Positions 51,523 through 60,794 of a stretch of 61,049 nt of DNA are shown piece by piece. The DNA lies in the NCBI GenBank assembly GCA_024680835.1, contig JAILBP010000287.1, forward strand, positions 1 through 61,049, in the 5' to 3' direction. The notes beneath the pieces are model-generated. The model worked only from the letters and a program-made list of their open reading frames with translations, made no database searches and was not told the DNA's origin. Position 1 is the first letter of the stretch; every line of letters starts with the position of its first letter. This DNA is from RGIG6904 sp024680835 (GTDB lineage: Bacteria > Bacillota > Clostridia > Lachnospirales > Lachnospiraceae). Made by a program: the position numbers and the translations under genes.

Positions 51523-52675
51523 CCGGTTCCTCCGGTTCTTCTATGTTAACATTAATGGTCCGCGATACCGCCAGCACCATCCCCACCTCTCCCAGCATGA
51601 TCACGGCGCTGGTTCCGCCGTAACTGAAGAATGGCAAAGTGACACCGGTGTTGGGTATTGTGTTGGTCACCACCGCTATATGCAGCAAAGCCTGGATAGC
51701 GATATGTGCCATCACGCCGGTTGCAAGGTACATTCCGAAAAGTTCCTTTGCGTTTACCGCTATTATGATGAACTTCCATATCATCAGAATATACAGTACT
51801 GCAAGACACGCTGCGCCGAAAACGCCAAGTTCCTCACAGATTGCGGAAAAGATCATATCGTTCTGAACTTCGGGCAGGGCTCCGAGTTTGGTCATGGAAT
51901 TGCCAAGTCCTTTTCCGAAGAGTCCACCGCTGCCTATGGCGTACAATCCCTGAACTGTCTGATATGCATCATCTGCGCTCTCGGGATGAAGCCAGGTCTC
52001 TATCCTGTCTTTTCTGTATGTTGCGCCGTACAGCAGATATGCCGCTAGGGCAGCCGCCGCTAGTCCTCCCGTCACCAGGAAAGGAAGCGTTTTCCTGTTT
52101 GCCACAAAGACAATGGCTGCCGCTATCGCCAATACTATGATAGCCGTGCTGGCGTTTGTTACGGCAATGGCCACAAACGGTATCGCCACTATCTCCACCA
52201 TGATGATGATGACATTTTTGTATTCCTGCATAACCGTAGGCCGTCTGCTGATCATATATGCCAACATCAGTATGATGCCTACCTTCATGATCTCCGAGGG
52301 CTGGAACTCTATACCCAGATTCAGCCATCTTCTGGAGTTGTTGTAAGAGACTCCCAGGGGAGTGAATATCAGAAGACAGAACAGCAAACTTACCCAATAT
52401 ACCGGAACCGCAAAAAACTTATAAACCTTCATGGGCATCAGAGATGCTATTATCATGACTGCGATACCGGCTATATCATACCTCAGCTGTTTTTTCAGGA
52501 AATAAGCCGCATTTCCGTAATTGATGGACGCATCGTAGGAACTGACCGAATACAGCATGACAAGACCGAAACACACCATAAAAACAGTCAGAAAGAAAAG
52601 GGTGTAATCATAAAAGATCACCTTTTTCTTCCTGCGTTTTTTTCTGTTGCCGTCTTTTCTGCCAAATCCAAACAT
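51515..52675 (-). CDS. ftsW: FtsW, SEDS peptidoglycan glycosyltransferase
   Basis: A 386-aa polytopic protein with about ten membrane segments. It carries the SEDS-family signatures: FQPSEIMKVGIILMLAY, the Asp/Glu-containing extracellular loop QNDMIFSAICEELGVFG and the conserved ending NTGVTLPFFSYGGTS. FtsW polymerises lipid II at the septum with its partner penicillin-binding protein (encoded four genes upstream). It starts in a one-base overlap with the murD stop (TAATG). MurG usually sits downstream of ftsW in Gram-positives but is absent here. SpoVE or RodA are close relatives; the dcw location favours FtsW. Confidence 0.93.
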   Translation of the reverse strand: MFGFGRKDGNRKKRRKKKVIFYDYTLFFLTVFMVCFGLVMLYSVSSYDASINYGNAAYFLKKQLRYDIAGIAVMIIASLMPMKVYKFFAVPVYWVSLLFCLLIFTPLGVSYNNSRRWLNLGIEFQPSEIMKVGIILMLAYMISRRPTVMQEYKNVIIIMVEIVAIPFVAIAVTNASTAIIVLAIAAAIVFVANRKTLPFLVTGGLAAAALAAYLLYGATYRKDRIETWLHPESADDAYQTVQGLYAIGSGGLFGKGLGNSMTKLGALPEVQNDMIFSAICEELGVFGAACLAVLYILMIWKFIIIAVNAKELFGMYLATGVMAHIAIQALLHIAVVTNTIPNTGVTLPFFSYGGTSAVIMLGEVGMVLAVSRTINVNIEEPEEPDE

Positions 52676-54039
52676 TAAAGTCTCTCTCTTACCATTTCCT
52701 TAAACATGTCTCCCCTCTGTTCGTAGGACTTGAACATATCCCACGAAGCACAGGCGGGGGACAGCAAAACATTCTCTCCCGGTTTTGCCTCCTCAAAGGC
52801 ACGGTCCACAGCTTCCTTAAGATCCTTCACGAAAACATAATCCTTAAAACCGCATTCATCACAGTCGGAAGCTATCTTCTCCTTTGTAGCACCCAACAGA
52901 TAGAGCTTCTTCACCATGCCGCCAAAGGATCTTATCCAATCCACGTAATCGGAGCCCTTGTCGTAACCGCCGCCTATCAGATATGTGGGGCTCTTCATGG
53001 CTCTCACGGCCTGTATTGCCGCATCCGGATTGGTACCCTTGGAGTCATCGTAGAATTTAACTCCTCCGATCTCCTCCACAAACTCAATCCTGTGGGAAAC
53101 CGCCTTGAAGTTCTTCAGGGCTTTTATGATGTTCTCCCGGCTGACCCCTGAGTAATCTGCCATAGCTATGGCCGCCATGACATTCTCGTAATTGTGCCGT
53201 CCTATGATATTGAGTTCATCCACATGGATGATATCCTCTTTTTTGCCGCCTATGCACCTGCATATCACGTCACCGTCCAAAAAATATCCTTCCGCAAGCT
53301 TTGTACGGCTCGAAAAAAAGATGATGTTTTTATCCGTATCGCTCAGCAGATCGTCACCGAAATCCGCAAGACAATCGTCTTCGTAATTCAACACAACGGT
53401 TTCGGCGTTTTTGGCTATCTTCTTTTTGGCCTTGATGTACTCTTCCATGGTGTGATGCCTGTTGAGGTGATCCGGAGTTATATTCAGTATAGCGCACGCC
53501 TTCGGTGCAAAAGTATCTGCCGTCTCAAGCTGGAAAGAAGAAATTTCAGCCACAACCCTTGTATCATCTGTCATATCATCCAGCATATCCGTATAGGGAA
53601 TACCGATATTTCCCACCACTCTGGTGTCCGGATAAGTAGTCTTAAGCAGTTCTCCGGTCAGGGCCGTCGTGGTGGTCTTGCCGTTAGTGCCTGTAATGGC
53701 ACAAACCTTTCCCTTGCTGAAAAGATACGCCAGCTCGATCTCTCCTATAACCTTAACCCCTGCATCAAACAGACTCTTTGCATCATCCGAATCAAGGGGA
53801 ACACCGGGCGAGAGAACTCCGGTCTTGAAGTTCCCGGCATACTCTCTGTCAAGTCCGCCTATTTTGATCTCAATGCCTTCAGGCGCCCCTGAATCTTTCA
53901 ATTTCTTTTTAATATCCTCGGCATCAGCCTTTTTATTGCCGTCGTACAGCACCACGTCAAATCCTTTTGTTTTTAGAAGCTTTGACGCAGCGATTCCGCT
54001 GATACCCGTTCCTATTACTATAACTCTTCCTAAATCCAT
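52675..54039 (-). CDS. murD: MurD, UDP-MurNAc-Ala-D-Glu ligase
   Basis: A 454-aa cytoplasmic Mur ligase that adds D-Glu to UDP-MurNAc-L-Ala. N-terminal Rossmann-like domain (VIGTGISGIAASKLLKTKG), ATP-binding central domain with the Mur ligase P-loop ITGTNGKTTTTALTGEL, conserved LNITPDHLNRH and C-terminal domain with YDDSKGTNPDAAIQAV. Length is typical. It lies 40 bp after mraY. All residues needed for activity appear present. Confidence 0.97.
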   Translation of the reverse strand: MDLGRVIVIGTGISGIAASKLLKTKGFDVVLYDGNKKADAEDIKKKLKDSGAPEGIEIKIGGLDREYAGNFKTGVLSPGVPLDSDDAKSLFDAGVKVIGEIELAYLFSKGKVCAITGTNGKTTTTALTGELLKTTYPDTRVVGNIGIPYTDMLDDMTDDTRVVAEISSFQLETADTFAPKACAILNITPDHLNRHHTMEEYIKAKKKIAKNAETVVLNYEDDCLADFGDDLLSDTDKNIIFFSSRTKLAEGYFLDGDVICRCIGGKKEDIIHVDELNIIGRHNYENVMAAIAMADYSGVSRENIIKALKNFKAVSHRIEFVEEIGGVKFYDDSKGTNPDAAIQAVRAMKSPTYLIGGGYDKGSDYVDWIRSFGGMVKKLYLLGATKEKIASDCDECGFKDYVFVKDLKEAVDRAFEEAKPGENVLLSPACASWDMFKSYEQRGDMFKEMVRERL

Positions 54040-54079
54040 CTGTCTTTACCTCAAATAAACATTGTCTCATTTAAGTTAC

Positions 54080-55087
54080 TCACAGGCCGCATATGCCTAT
54101 GGCGCATAACGCAGCAGTGATGGATGCGAATACGGTAACCACCTTTGTCTCGCTCCATCCCCCGAGCTCAAAATGATGATGTATCGGCGCCATGCGGAAT
54201 ATTCTCTTTCCTTTGGTGATCTTGAAATATGAGACCTGCAGCATCACAGATAAGATCTCTATCCAGTACACAAATCCCACCAAAAGCACGAATATCGGTG
54301 TTCCGGTCATGTAGGCAGAAGCCGCCACAAAACCGCCCAGCGCGAGAGATCCGGTATCACCCATGAAGATCTTCGCAGGATGCGCGTTGTGCATCAGAAA
54401 ACCGAAAAGCGCTCCCATGGTAGCTGCCGCTGTCATGGATGTACCGTAGATACCTGTCGTCTCTCCCGCCACAACATAGAAAGCACACACCGGAAGTGTC
54501 ACCGTGGACACAAGTCCATCCACTCCGTCAGTGAAATTAACGCCGTTAACCGTTCCTATGACAGCCAGAAAAAATATGGGATAACCTAAAATACCAAGGT
54601 TCAATGTGACATCCACAAAGGGAACATAAACATTGGTTATAAACTGGTCTCCGTCGTGTGTCAGGATGATGTAAGCCATGAAAACGCCCGTTACCAGTAT
54701 TTCCAATCCCATCTTCTCTATAGCGGCAAGTCCGTCGGATTTATGTTTGACACTCTTTAGGTAGTCATCCATAAATCCTATAAGACCGAAACACAGCATT
54801 ACCACCACTACCGGGGTAACGCCGCGAAGACCTTCTGTTGCGTGACCGTAGGCCTCCTCAAGACCAAATGCGCTTGTAATAGCCACCATCGTACCTATCA
54901 AAATCCCCACTCCTCCCATAGAGGGAGTTCCGTTCTTGGATTGATGGCTTGCCAGCTCTTCTCTCTCGGTATTACCGAACTTCAGTTTTTTGAAATACGG
55001 TATCAACGGTTTTAGTATAAGATAAGTCACTATAAAAGAAGTCAGCACCGTTGCGGTATAAATCCTGAAATTATCCTGTGATATCAT
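54080..55087 (-). CDS. mraY: MraY, phospho-MurNAc-pentapeptide transferase
   Basis: A 335-aa polytopic enzyme (about ten membrane segments) that moves phospho-MurNAc-pentapeptide onto undecaprenyl phosphate to form lipid I. Signatures: GTPSMGGVGILIGTMVA, GFMDDYLK (metal-binding Asp pair), VNFTDGVDGLVSTV, NAHPAKIFMGDTGSLALGG and the histidine motif MAPIHHHFELGGWSE. The ATG and its ribosome binding site lie inside the 3' end of the penicillin-binding protein gene (17-bp overlap). Confidence 0.98.
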   Translation of the reverse strand: MISQDNFRIYTATVLTSFIVTYLILKPLIPYFKKLKFGNTEREELASHQSKNGTPSMGGVGILIGTMVAITSAFGLEEAYGHATEGLRGVTPVVVVMLCFGLIGFMDDYLKSVKHKSDGLAAIEKMGLEILVTGVFMAYIILTHDGDQFITNVYVPFVDVTLNLGILGYPIFFLAVIGTVNGVNFTDGVDGLVSTVTLPVCAFYVVAGETTGIYGTSMTAAATMGALFGFLMHNAHPAKIFMGDTGSLALGGFVAASAYMTGTPIFVLLVGFVYWIEILSVMLQVSYFKITKGKRIFRMAPIHHHFELGGWSETKVVTVFASITAALCAIGICGL

Positions 55088-57470
55088 GACTTTCCTCCTC
55101 CGGTGTCAATTCCAGTTCCATTTCCGGCAGACCATCCACAGCTTCCCCGTCGGACGCTTCTCCGGTTTCACCCGTTCCCGCCTCGCCGGTATTCTCACCG
55201 GCATCCTCACCTTCATCAGGTGAGACCGGATCAGGCAGCGTGATCTCGGAAGAATCCGTATTTTCAGTCGATTCTCCGGTATCTGTCGATGAACTTCCTG
55301 TATCTCCGACGGAAGATCCTGTATCTCCCGCAGAAGTTCCCGTATTAACGGAAGGAGTACTATCGGTTGCTGATGTTCCCGATGTATCAGAAGACGTTGT
55401 CCCGGAACCGGTGGAAGCAGGCGTATTCTCTGACGGCAGCTGTGTATTCTCCGTCGCCTGTCCGTCGTCACCGGCTTTTTCTTCCGAAGTATTGTCTTTT
55501 ATGACGATCCTGTTCTCTTCGCTGTAATGCTCGGTGGCATTCAGAGCATTGTCCGAATACCACGACAAACCTGTCAGGAAGTTGGTAACATCGCTGGTAA
55601 GCGACTTTTCATTCAAAGGTTCATCAGGGTAAATATTCAGGTACGGCAAAGCCTCCTCCAGTATCTCCCTGCAAAGATTCTGCGCGTATGTTGAATGTGC
55701 CTGATCCTGGGTATTCGGTCTGTCTACCACCACGTATATCATGACCTTGGGATCGTCCTGCGGAACATATCCGATAAAAGATACCAGATAGTTGATACCG
55801 TCACGGTGGGCAAGCTGTGCGGTTCCTGTCTTACCGCCCATGGAATAGCCTGCGACTTTGGCATATTTACCGGTACCACCCTGTTCGGATACAACACCGT
55901 AAAGATAATCCTTCAGCTTTTCGGAAGTATCCCTGGATATGGTCTGTTTGAGCAACGTAGGCTGATACTGCCTTATAAGCTGTCCTTCCTCGTCCAATAT
56001 CTTTGTAACCATATGCGGCTGGTAGTACATCCCCCCGTTTATCAGTGAACAGAAGGCGCTGCCAAGCTGGATCATGGTTGTATTGAAGTTCTGACCAAAG
56101 GAGTTGGTAGCAAGATCGATCTTGGTCATATTGTCCTCTGTGTACACGAGGCTGTCCGTCCTTGACTCACCCGGCAGATCAATGTTGGTCTTTCTGCCGA
56201 AGCCGAAAACAGACTGGTATTTTGTGAAATTTTTAACACCTATAACGTAGGACATCTGCATCAGAGCATCATTACACGAGTCCATCAATGCCTTCTTTAC
56301 CGTCTCCATACCATGTCCGTATTTATTGACACATTTGATACGGTATTCAGCGATATTCTCTCCACCGTCACAATAAAACTCTTCATCTCCGGTCAGCACA
56401 CCGGTATCAAGCCCGCACGCCACCGTGAAGGGCTTTGCCGTGGAACCGGGCTCATATGTATATCCGACGCAGAAATTCATCCAGATGCGGTTGAGGGCTT
56501 CATACATCTCATGGTTATCCATCTCCGCTATCTCTTCCTCGGAGTAATATGCGCTGAGATCCCTGGGATTCGAGAGATCAAAGCTCGGATAATCAGCCAT
56601 GGCCAGAACCTCGCCGGTCTGGGGCGACATCATCAAAACACCAATATTCTGCGCTGCCGGTCCTTCGTTGTAATTATCCTGAAATGTAGTCAGAAACTCT
56701 TTGATCTTATCTTCCACAATGGATTGAAGATTTGCGTCTATAGTGCTGACCACAGTGTAACCGTCTCTGGCAACCCTGGTATTTTTCTCGTAATCGCTGT
56801 CGGAATTAAGGAAACCGTATACCCTGCCGTTTATGCCTGTAAGATCCTTATCATAGAATTTCTCAAGTCCCTGAAGACCAACACCGTCATTCTGCACCAT
56901 GCCTATGATCTCGCTGGCAAGGCTTCCGTACGGATAGCTTCTGATGTAGCTTTTCTCAAACCAAAGTCCCTTGACCAGAGAATGCTCCCCGTCATTCATA
57001 AGATCTGACAGCTTTTTCATACGGTCATAGGGCATCTGTTTGATCAGTACTATATATGCGTTATTGGGGTTTTTACTGATGATATCCCTGATATTATCCT
57101 CATCAAGTTCATCGCCGTAACACTGCATGAGCGCCGCTATTGACGGCTCAAGATATTTATCTTTAGACAGCATTACCCTGCAATCGAGTATGAGAGAATA
57201 TACATCCGTGGATGTCGCCAGGATAGTGCCTTTAGAATCTGTGATATCGCCCCGGCGGTACGCCAGGCTGACGGAGTCATAGGATTTCTGGGACAGAACC
57301 TGCTTTTCGTACTGCTCTCCCGAAACCTCCTCGATATAAAAAACTTTTACCGTTAACGCAACAAAAGCTACCGCAATCACAAAGAAGATCACGGTAAGCT
57401 TTTTCTTGTTGTCTCTGGATACCTTAAACGTTTTTCTCTTTTTTCTGTTTTGAACGGATCCCATTATCAC
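55071..57470 (-). CDS. Class B penicillin-binding protein (FtsI/SpoVD type) with low-complexity tail
   Basis: A 799-aa transpeptidase. Membrane anchor ~25-45 (LTVIFFVIAVAFVALTVKVF), dimerisation domain, and the penicillin-binding motifs S-T-A-K (YEPGSTAKPFTVACG), S-C-N and K-T-G (MGGKTGTAQL). No PASTA domain is seen. After ~665 comes a 130-residue extracellular tail of Ser, Thr, Gly, Asp and Glu (units like TGSSVGDTGSSS), unusual in this family. As the dcw PBP it is the expected septal partner of FtsW. The start is GTG overlapping the ftsL stop (GTGA); ATG 57464 is an alternative. Confidence 0.93.
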   Translation of the reverse strand: MIMGSVQNRKKRKTFKVSRDNKKKLTVIFFVIAVAFVALTVKVFYIEEVSGEQYEKQVLSQKSYDSVSLAYRRGDITDSKGTILATSTDVYSLILDCRVMLSKDKYLEPSIAALMQCYGDELDEDNIRDIISKNPNNAYIVLIKQMPYDRMKKLSDLMNDGEHSLVKGLWFEKSYIRSYPYGSLASEIIGMVQNDGVGLQGLEKFYDKDLTGINGRVYGFLNSDSDYEKNTRVARDGYTVVSTIDANLQSIVEDKIKEFLTTFQDNYNEGPAAQNIGVLMMSPQTGEVLAMADYPSFDLSNPRDLSAYYSEEEIAEMDNHEMYEALNRIWMNFCVGYTYEPGSTAKPFTVACGLDTGVLTGDEEFYCDGGENIAEYRIKCVNKYGHGMETVKKALMDSCNDALMQMSYVIGVKNFTKYQSVFGFGRKTNIDLPGESRTDSLVYTEDNMTKIDLATNSFGQNFNTTMIQLGSAFCSLINGGMYYQPHMVTKILDEEGQLIRQYQPTLLKQTISRDTSEKLKDYLYGVVSEQGGTGKYAKVAGYSMGGKTGTAQLAHRDGINYLVSFIGYVPQDDPKVMIYVVVDRPNTQDQAHSTYAQNLCREILEEALPYLNIYPDEPLNEKSLTSDVTNFLTGLSWYSDNALNATEHYSEENRIVIKDNTSEEKAGDDGQATENTQLPSENTPASTGSGTTSSDTSGTSATDSTPSVNTGTSAGDTGSSVGDTGSSSTDTGESTENTDSSEITLPDPVSPDEGEDAGENTGEAGTGETGEASDGEAVDGLPEMELELTPEEESHDITG

Positions 57471-58033
57471 TTAATCCCGCTGTACTGGGTCATATAATCT
57501 GAAGAATCGATGCTGTAATATACTATCTGATCTTCGCCGGCATAATTCATGCCCATCTTCAGCGCTTCCTTTTTTACCATCGTGATATCGCCTGCTGTCT
57601 CAAGCCTCTTGGCTACCGCGTCGTTATTGACCTTTACGGTATCCAGCGAGCTCTCAAGCGATGCAATGCTCCTGAGCCTTGTGGTGATATCCGATTGTAA
57701 TTTTATATAAAACATCACTGTAATGCAAGTGATAATCAGTGCCAACGACAAAAAAAATACATATTGCGGAGTGACCATCATCATCTGCTCCTGATGGCGT
57801 CTCGCAATGGCGTTTCTCCTGCGGCGCTCACGGTTTCTGCGGACTATCTCGGCGTTTTCCTCATAGCTCTCCTGCTCGCGCTCACGGTAGAACTCCTCCT
57901 CAGACGCATAATCATCCTCAGACTCTGCGTAGTCCAGGTCACGGGCAACGTTGTCATTGATATAAGCGCCGTATCCCGCACCCTTCATATCCCACTCGTA
58001 TTCATCTCTCTCAAAACCACCGATTTCCCTCAT
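57467..58033 (-). CDS. FtsL-like division protein
   Basis: A 188-aa protein with a long hydrophilic N-terminal cytoplasmic region (~1-95, acidic then very Arg-rich: RRNRERRRRNAIARR), one membrane segment (~101-120, QYVFFLSLALIITCITVMFY) and a coiled-coil domain after it (SDITTRLRSIASLESSLDTV) ending in a short beta stretch (DQIVYYSI). That topology and the place between rsmH and the PBP gene fit FtsL, which recruits and activates FtsW and its PBP. The cytoplasmic part is longer than in Bacillus FtsL. Sequence similarity to FtsL is naturally weak. Confidence 0.8.
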   Translation of the reverse strand: MREIGGFERDEYEWDMKGAGYGAYINDNVARDLDYAESEDDYASEEEFYREREQESYEENAEIVRRNRERRRRNAIARRHQEQMMMVTPQYVFFLSLALIITCITVMFYIKLQSDITTRLRSIASLESSLDTVKVNNDAVAKRLETAGDITMVKKEALKMGMNYAGEDQIVYYSIDSSDYMTQYSGIK

Positions 58034-58053
58034 GTTCGAATTCCTTTTCTCTT

Positions 58054-58995
58054 CTATGTTTTTTCAAAAACCCTCAGTTTTGCACTCTTTGACCGCGGAT
58101 TCGTCTCCATTTCCAATTCCGTCGGCAGGATCGGATGTTTTGTGATAACCCGTCCTTTCGGAACCTTTCCGCAAACACATACAGGAAAGGATGGCGGACA
58201 AGTGCACGGATCTTCCAATGTCTTGAAGTGGTTCTTGACTATCCTGTCTTCTAACGAATGGAAGGTTATAATACAAAGTCTTCCACCCGGATTGAGGAAA
58301 TCCGCCATTTTATCTATGCTGTTTTCTAACACCTCGAGTTCACGGTTCACAGCGATCCTCAAAGCCTGAAAGGTTCTCTTGGAAGGATGTCCGCCTGTGG
58401 CTCTCATCTTAGCCGGGATTGAATCCCTTATTATCTCGTTGAGCCTTCCCGTTGTCTCTATAGGTGACTGTTGCCTGGCGAGCACTATATTTTTCGCTAT
58501 ATTTCTCGCGAACTTCTCTTCACCGTAATCCCTAAGGATTCGGGTCAGTTCCTCTACGGAATAGCCGTTTATGATGTTTTCGGCTGTAAGAGTGCCTGCC
58601 TTGTCCATTCTCATATCTAAAGGCGCTTCGTCTGTTCTGTAGGTAAAACCCCTGCTTTCTTCGTCTAATTGATAGGAGGATACACCAAGATCAAGGAGTA
58701 TACCGTCTGCGCCTGTGATACCTTTTTCAGTTAAAATGCTGACTGCGTTCTCGTAATTGGATCTTATGATCGTAACGCCGTTTTCAAAGACCGATAACCT
58801 TTCTGTCGCAAATCCCAAAGCATCTTCGTCCTGGTCAAAGCCGAAAAGCTGCCCGCCGGAAAGCTTTTTTCTGATCTCAAAGCTGTGACCGGCACCGCCC
58901 AACGTACCGTCGACATACGTCCCTTCCGGTCGTATATTCAGATTTTCCAGTACCTCGGTCAGCATAACCGGAATATGTTCGAATTCTTTACTCAT
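58054..58995 (-). CDS. rsmH: RsmH (MraW), 16S rRNA m4C1402 methyltransferase
   Basis: A 313-aa SAM-dependent methyltransferase. Start ATG 58995 (MSKEFEHIPVMLTEVLENL) with AGGTG upstream. Signatures: the SAM loop VDGTLGGAGHSFEI, GILLDLGVSSYQLDE, and the C-terminal motif ITFHSLEDRIVKNHFK. It methylates the N4 of C1402 in 16S rRNA. It follows mraZ by 18 bp. Confidence 0.97.
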   Translation of the reverse strand: MSKEFEHIPVMLTEVLENLNIRPEGTYVDGTLGGAGHSFEIRKKLSGGQLFGFDQDEDALGFATERLSVFENGVTIIRSNYENAVSILTEKGITGADGILLDLGVSSYQLDEESRGFTYRTDEAPLDMRMDKAGTLTAENIINGYSVEELTRILRDYGEEKFARNIAKNIVLARQQSPIETTGRLNEIIRDSIPAKMRATGGHPSKRTFQALRIAVNRELEVLENSIDKMADFLNPGGRLCIITFHSLEDRIVKNHFKTLEDPCTCPPSFPVCVCGKVPKGRVITKHPILPTELEMETNPRSKSAKLRVFEKT

Positions 58996-59013
58996 AAAAA
59001 ACACCTGTCAACA

Positions 59014-59445
59014 TCAGAATACGAATCCCGATTCCGCCATCTTCTGGGCAACTTCACCGATATCTTCGGTTCCCGTTGCATTGTCCCATCTCTCTTTGCT
59101 CCAGATCTCCACTTTGGTAATAACGCCTGCCAAAACCACATCTTTATCCAGACCCGCAAACTCCCGCAATTTCTGGGGTATCAAAGCTCTGCCCTGTTTG
59201 TCTATCTCCACTTCGCATGCACCTGCGATGAAATGTCTGAGAAAATATCTCGTCTCTGCAGAATACTGCGGCGCTTTGCGGAATGTCTCCTCGACATTCG
59301 CCCACTCTTCTTTGGAGTACACAAACAAACAGTCTTCAAATCCCCTGGTAATCACTATCTCGTCACCGAGCAACTCGCGAAACTTTAACGGAATTATCAG
59401 CCTGCCCTTAGGATCTATGGAATGATCATACTCACCCATGAACAT
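59014..59445 (-). CDS. mraZ: MraZ, transcriptional regulator of the dcw cluster
   Basis: A 143-aa protein with two SpoVT-AbrB type domains, each carrying the D-x-K-G-R motif: GEYDHSIDPKGRLIIPLKFR at the start and VEIDKQGRALIPQKLREFAG in the middle. MraZ binds direct repeats upstream of its own operon and generally represses it (or activates it in some mycoplasmas). GAGGGG is 10 bp upstream of the ATG. Its probable binding boxes are seen at 59543-59589. Confidence 0.96.
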   Translation of the reverse strand: MFMGEYDHSIDPKGRLIIPLKFRELLGDEIVITRGFEDCLFVYSKEEWANVEETFRKAPQYSAETRYFLRHFIAGACEVEIDKQGRALIPQKLREFAGLDKDVVLAGVITKVEIWSKERWDNATGTEDIGEVAQKMAESGFVF

Positions 59446-59542
59446 AAGGCATGTTCCCCTCTTTTTCTCTGATCTATCCGCTCATTTCACAGAACAACTG
59501 GACAGATAACGTGGTCATAAGCTTATGGGATGGGATTTCGAC

Positions 59543-59589
59543 TCACTTTCTACCACCTTGTATCCACTAAGTCTCCACTTGCCATCCAC
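59543..59589 (-). promoter_or_regulatory. MraZ box array (GTGG direct repeats)
   Basis: On the minus strand GTGG occurs four times at exact 11-bp intervals (plus-strand CCAC at 59553, 59564, 59575, 59586) with a fifth degenerate GTGA 10 bp further on. They sit just downstream of the -10 of the mraZ promoter. Tandem G-rich boxes with helical spacing at this location are the known MraZ operator pattern; the identity of the protein binding here is inferred. Confidence 0.7.
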
Positions 59590-59600
59590 CGACATTCAAA

Positions 59601-59629
59601 ATACTACTACTGAACAATTCAAAATGCAA
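59601..59629 (-). promoter_or_regulatory. Promoter of mraZ/dcw operon
   Basis: Minus strand: TTGCAT, 17-bp spacer, TAGTAT. Transcription would start near 59594, right at the first GTGG box, and leave a ~150-nt leader before mraZ. The remaining gap (59446-59542) is leader without obvious structure. Confidence 0.75.
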
Positions 59630-59640
59630 GAGTTTTTTTT

Positions 59641-59685
59641 AAAAAAAATTGGTTATTTTTTATGTTTCCACAAAAAATAACCAAT
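59641..59685 (-). terminator. Rho-independent terminator after lgt
   Basis: A 17-bp stem (ATTGGTTATTTTTTGTG paired with CATAAAAAATAACCAAT) closed by a GAAA-type tetraloop and followed by eight T on the minus strand. It ends the lgt transcript and separates it from the mraZ promoter. The other strand is followed by T-rich sequence too, so it may work in both directions. Confidence 0.85.
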
Positions 59686-59768
59686 CGTTTTTGTACAATA
59701 CAACCAATACTTGTGCTAAATTTTCTAAAATCCGGGCTCAAACCCCAATATATGGTTTTTCAAAAATT

Positions 59769-60716
59769 TTACTCATCCTTAATATCTTTTTTATTTTTGT
59801 CTCCACCCGGCACCACTTTTGCTCCACCTTCCGGTTCGGATCCTCCATCCGCCGCCACATTAATTTTCGCTTTCACAATGCCAACGATATTCAGGATCAC
59901 CGACAGTACCACCAGAGTCATGGCCACCACCATGGACACCGCTATATCCGTTCCCGGGATCTTCAGCTGGTCGGTCCTCAAACTCTCTATAAAGAACCTT
60001 CCGAGACCGTATCCACCCAGATACACCAGCATTACCTGTCCCTTAAACACTTTCCTGTATCTCACAAAGAGGATCAGGAAAAGGAACAGCGCCAGATTCC
60101 ATAACGATTCATACAGGAAAGTCGGATGAACCTGTATATAATCTATGCCGTTTACATTGACCACGTTCTCCATCTGCTCTATCGTAACATCAGACGCCCT
60201 CACAGCGGTGACGGGAAGCTGCATTGCAAACAATGAATCCGTGTATCTCCCGAAAGCCTCCCTGTTAAAGAAATTTCCGTAACGGCCTATGAGCTGACCC
60301 AGAGGAAGCCCCACAACTCCTGTGTCACACAGCAGGAGAAAATCCAGTTTTTTGACCTTTGTGTATACAAGACATACAACCAGGCACATTATGACTGCCC
60401 CGTAGATTGCAAGACCGCCCTGTCTCAGATTGAATATCGACAAAAGATCGTCTTTGTATTTGTCCCAGGAAAAGATCACATAATACAGTCTCGCACCTAT
60501 TATACAGAATATGACCTCATAAATGGCGAAATCCATATACATCTCCACATCCTGCCCGGTACGCTTCGCCTCGGAGAGCGCCATCCAAACGCCTGCCAGG
60601 ATGCCTATGACCACCACTATGCCGTAGTAGGCAATGGTAAAACCGTTAATGTTGATGAGTTTCCCCACATGATCCATATAAATTCCCAAGTGGGGAAAAT
60701 TAATATTGTAATCCAT
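59769..60716 (-). CDS. lgt: Lgt, prolipoprotein diacylglyceryl transferase
   Basis: A 315-aa membrane enzyme that adds diacylglycerol to the lipobox cysteine of prolipoproteins. Seven hydrophobic segments, the family signature GRYGNFFNREAFGRYTDS (with the catalytic-site Arg/Asn), RQGGLAIYGAVI and the late HPTFLYESLWNL motif. The hydrophilic C-terminal tail (~285-315, Gly/Lys-rich) is an extension. GGACAGGTG is upstream of the ATG, right after the thrS terminator. Confidence 0.95.
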   Translation of the reverse strand: MDYNINFPHLGIYMDHVGKLININGFTIAYYGIVVVIGILAGVWMALSEAKRTGQDVEMYMDFAIYEVIFCIIGARLYYVIFSWDKYKDDLLSIFNLRQGGLAIYGAVIMCLVVCLVYTKVKKLDFLLLCDTGVVGLPLGQLIGRYGNFFNREAFGRYTDSLFAMQLPVTAVRASDVTIEQMENVVNVNGIDYIQVHPTFLYESLWNLALFLFLILFVRYRKVFKGQVMLVYLGGYGLGRFFIESLRTDQLKIPGTDIAVSMVVAMTLVVLSVILNIVGIVKAKINVAADGGSEPEGGAKVVPGGDKNKKDIKDE

Positions 60717-60731
60717 TTATACACCTGTCCT

Positions 60732-60764
60732 AAAAAAAGGGCGGGGGCTTAACACCCCTGCCCT
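60732..60764 (-). terminator. Rho-independent terminator after thrS
   Basis: Minus strand: AGGGCAGGGG, short loop, CCCCCGCCCT, then seven T. A strong GC-rich stem 30 bp after the thrS stop. Confidence 0.88.
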
Positions 60765-60794
60765 GTCTGAATCTGATAAATCATCAATTAAAGA

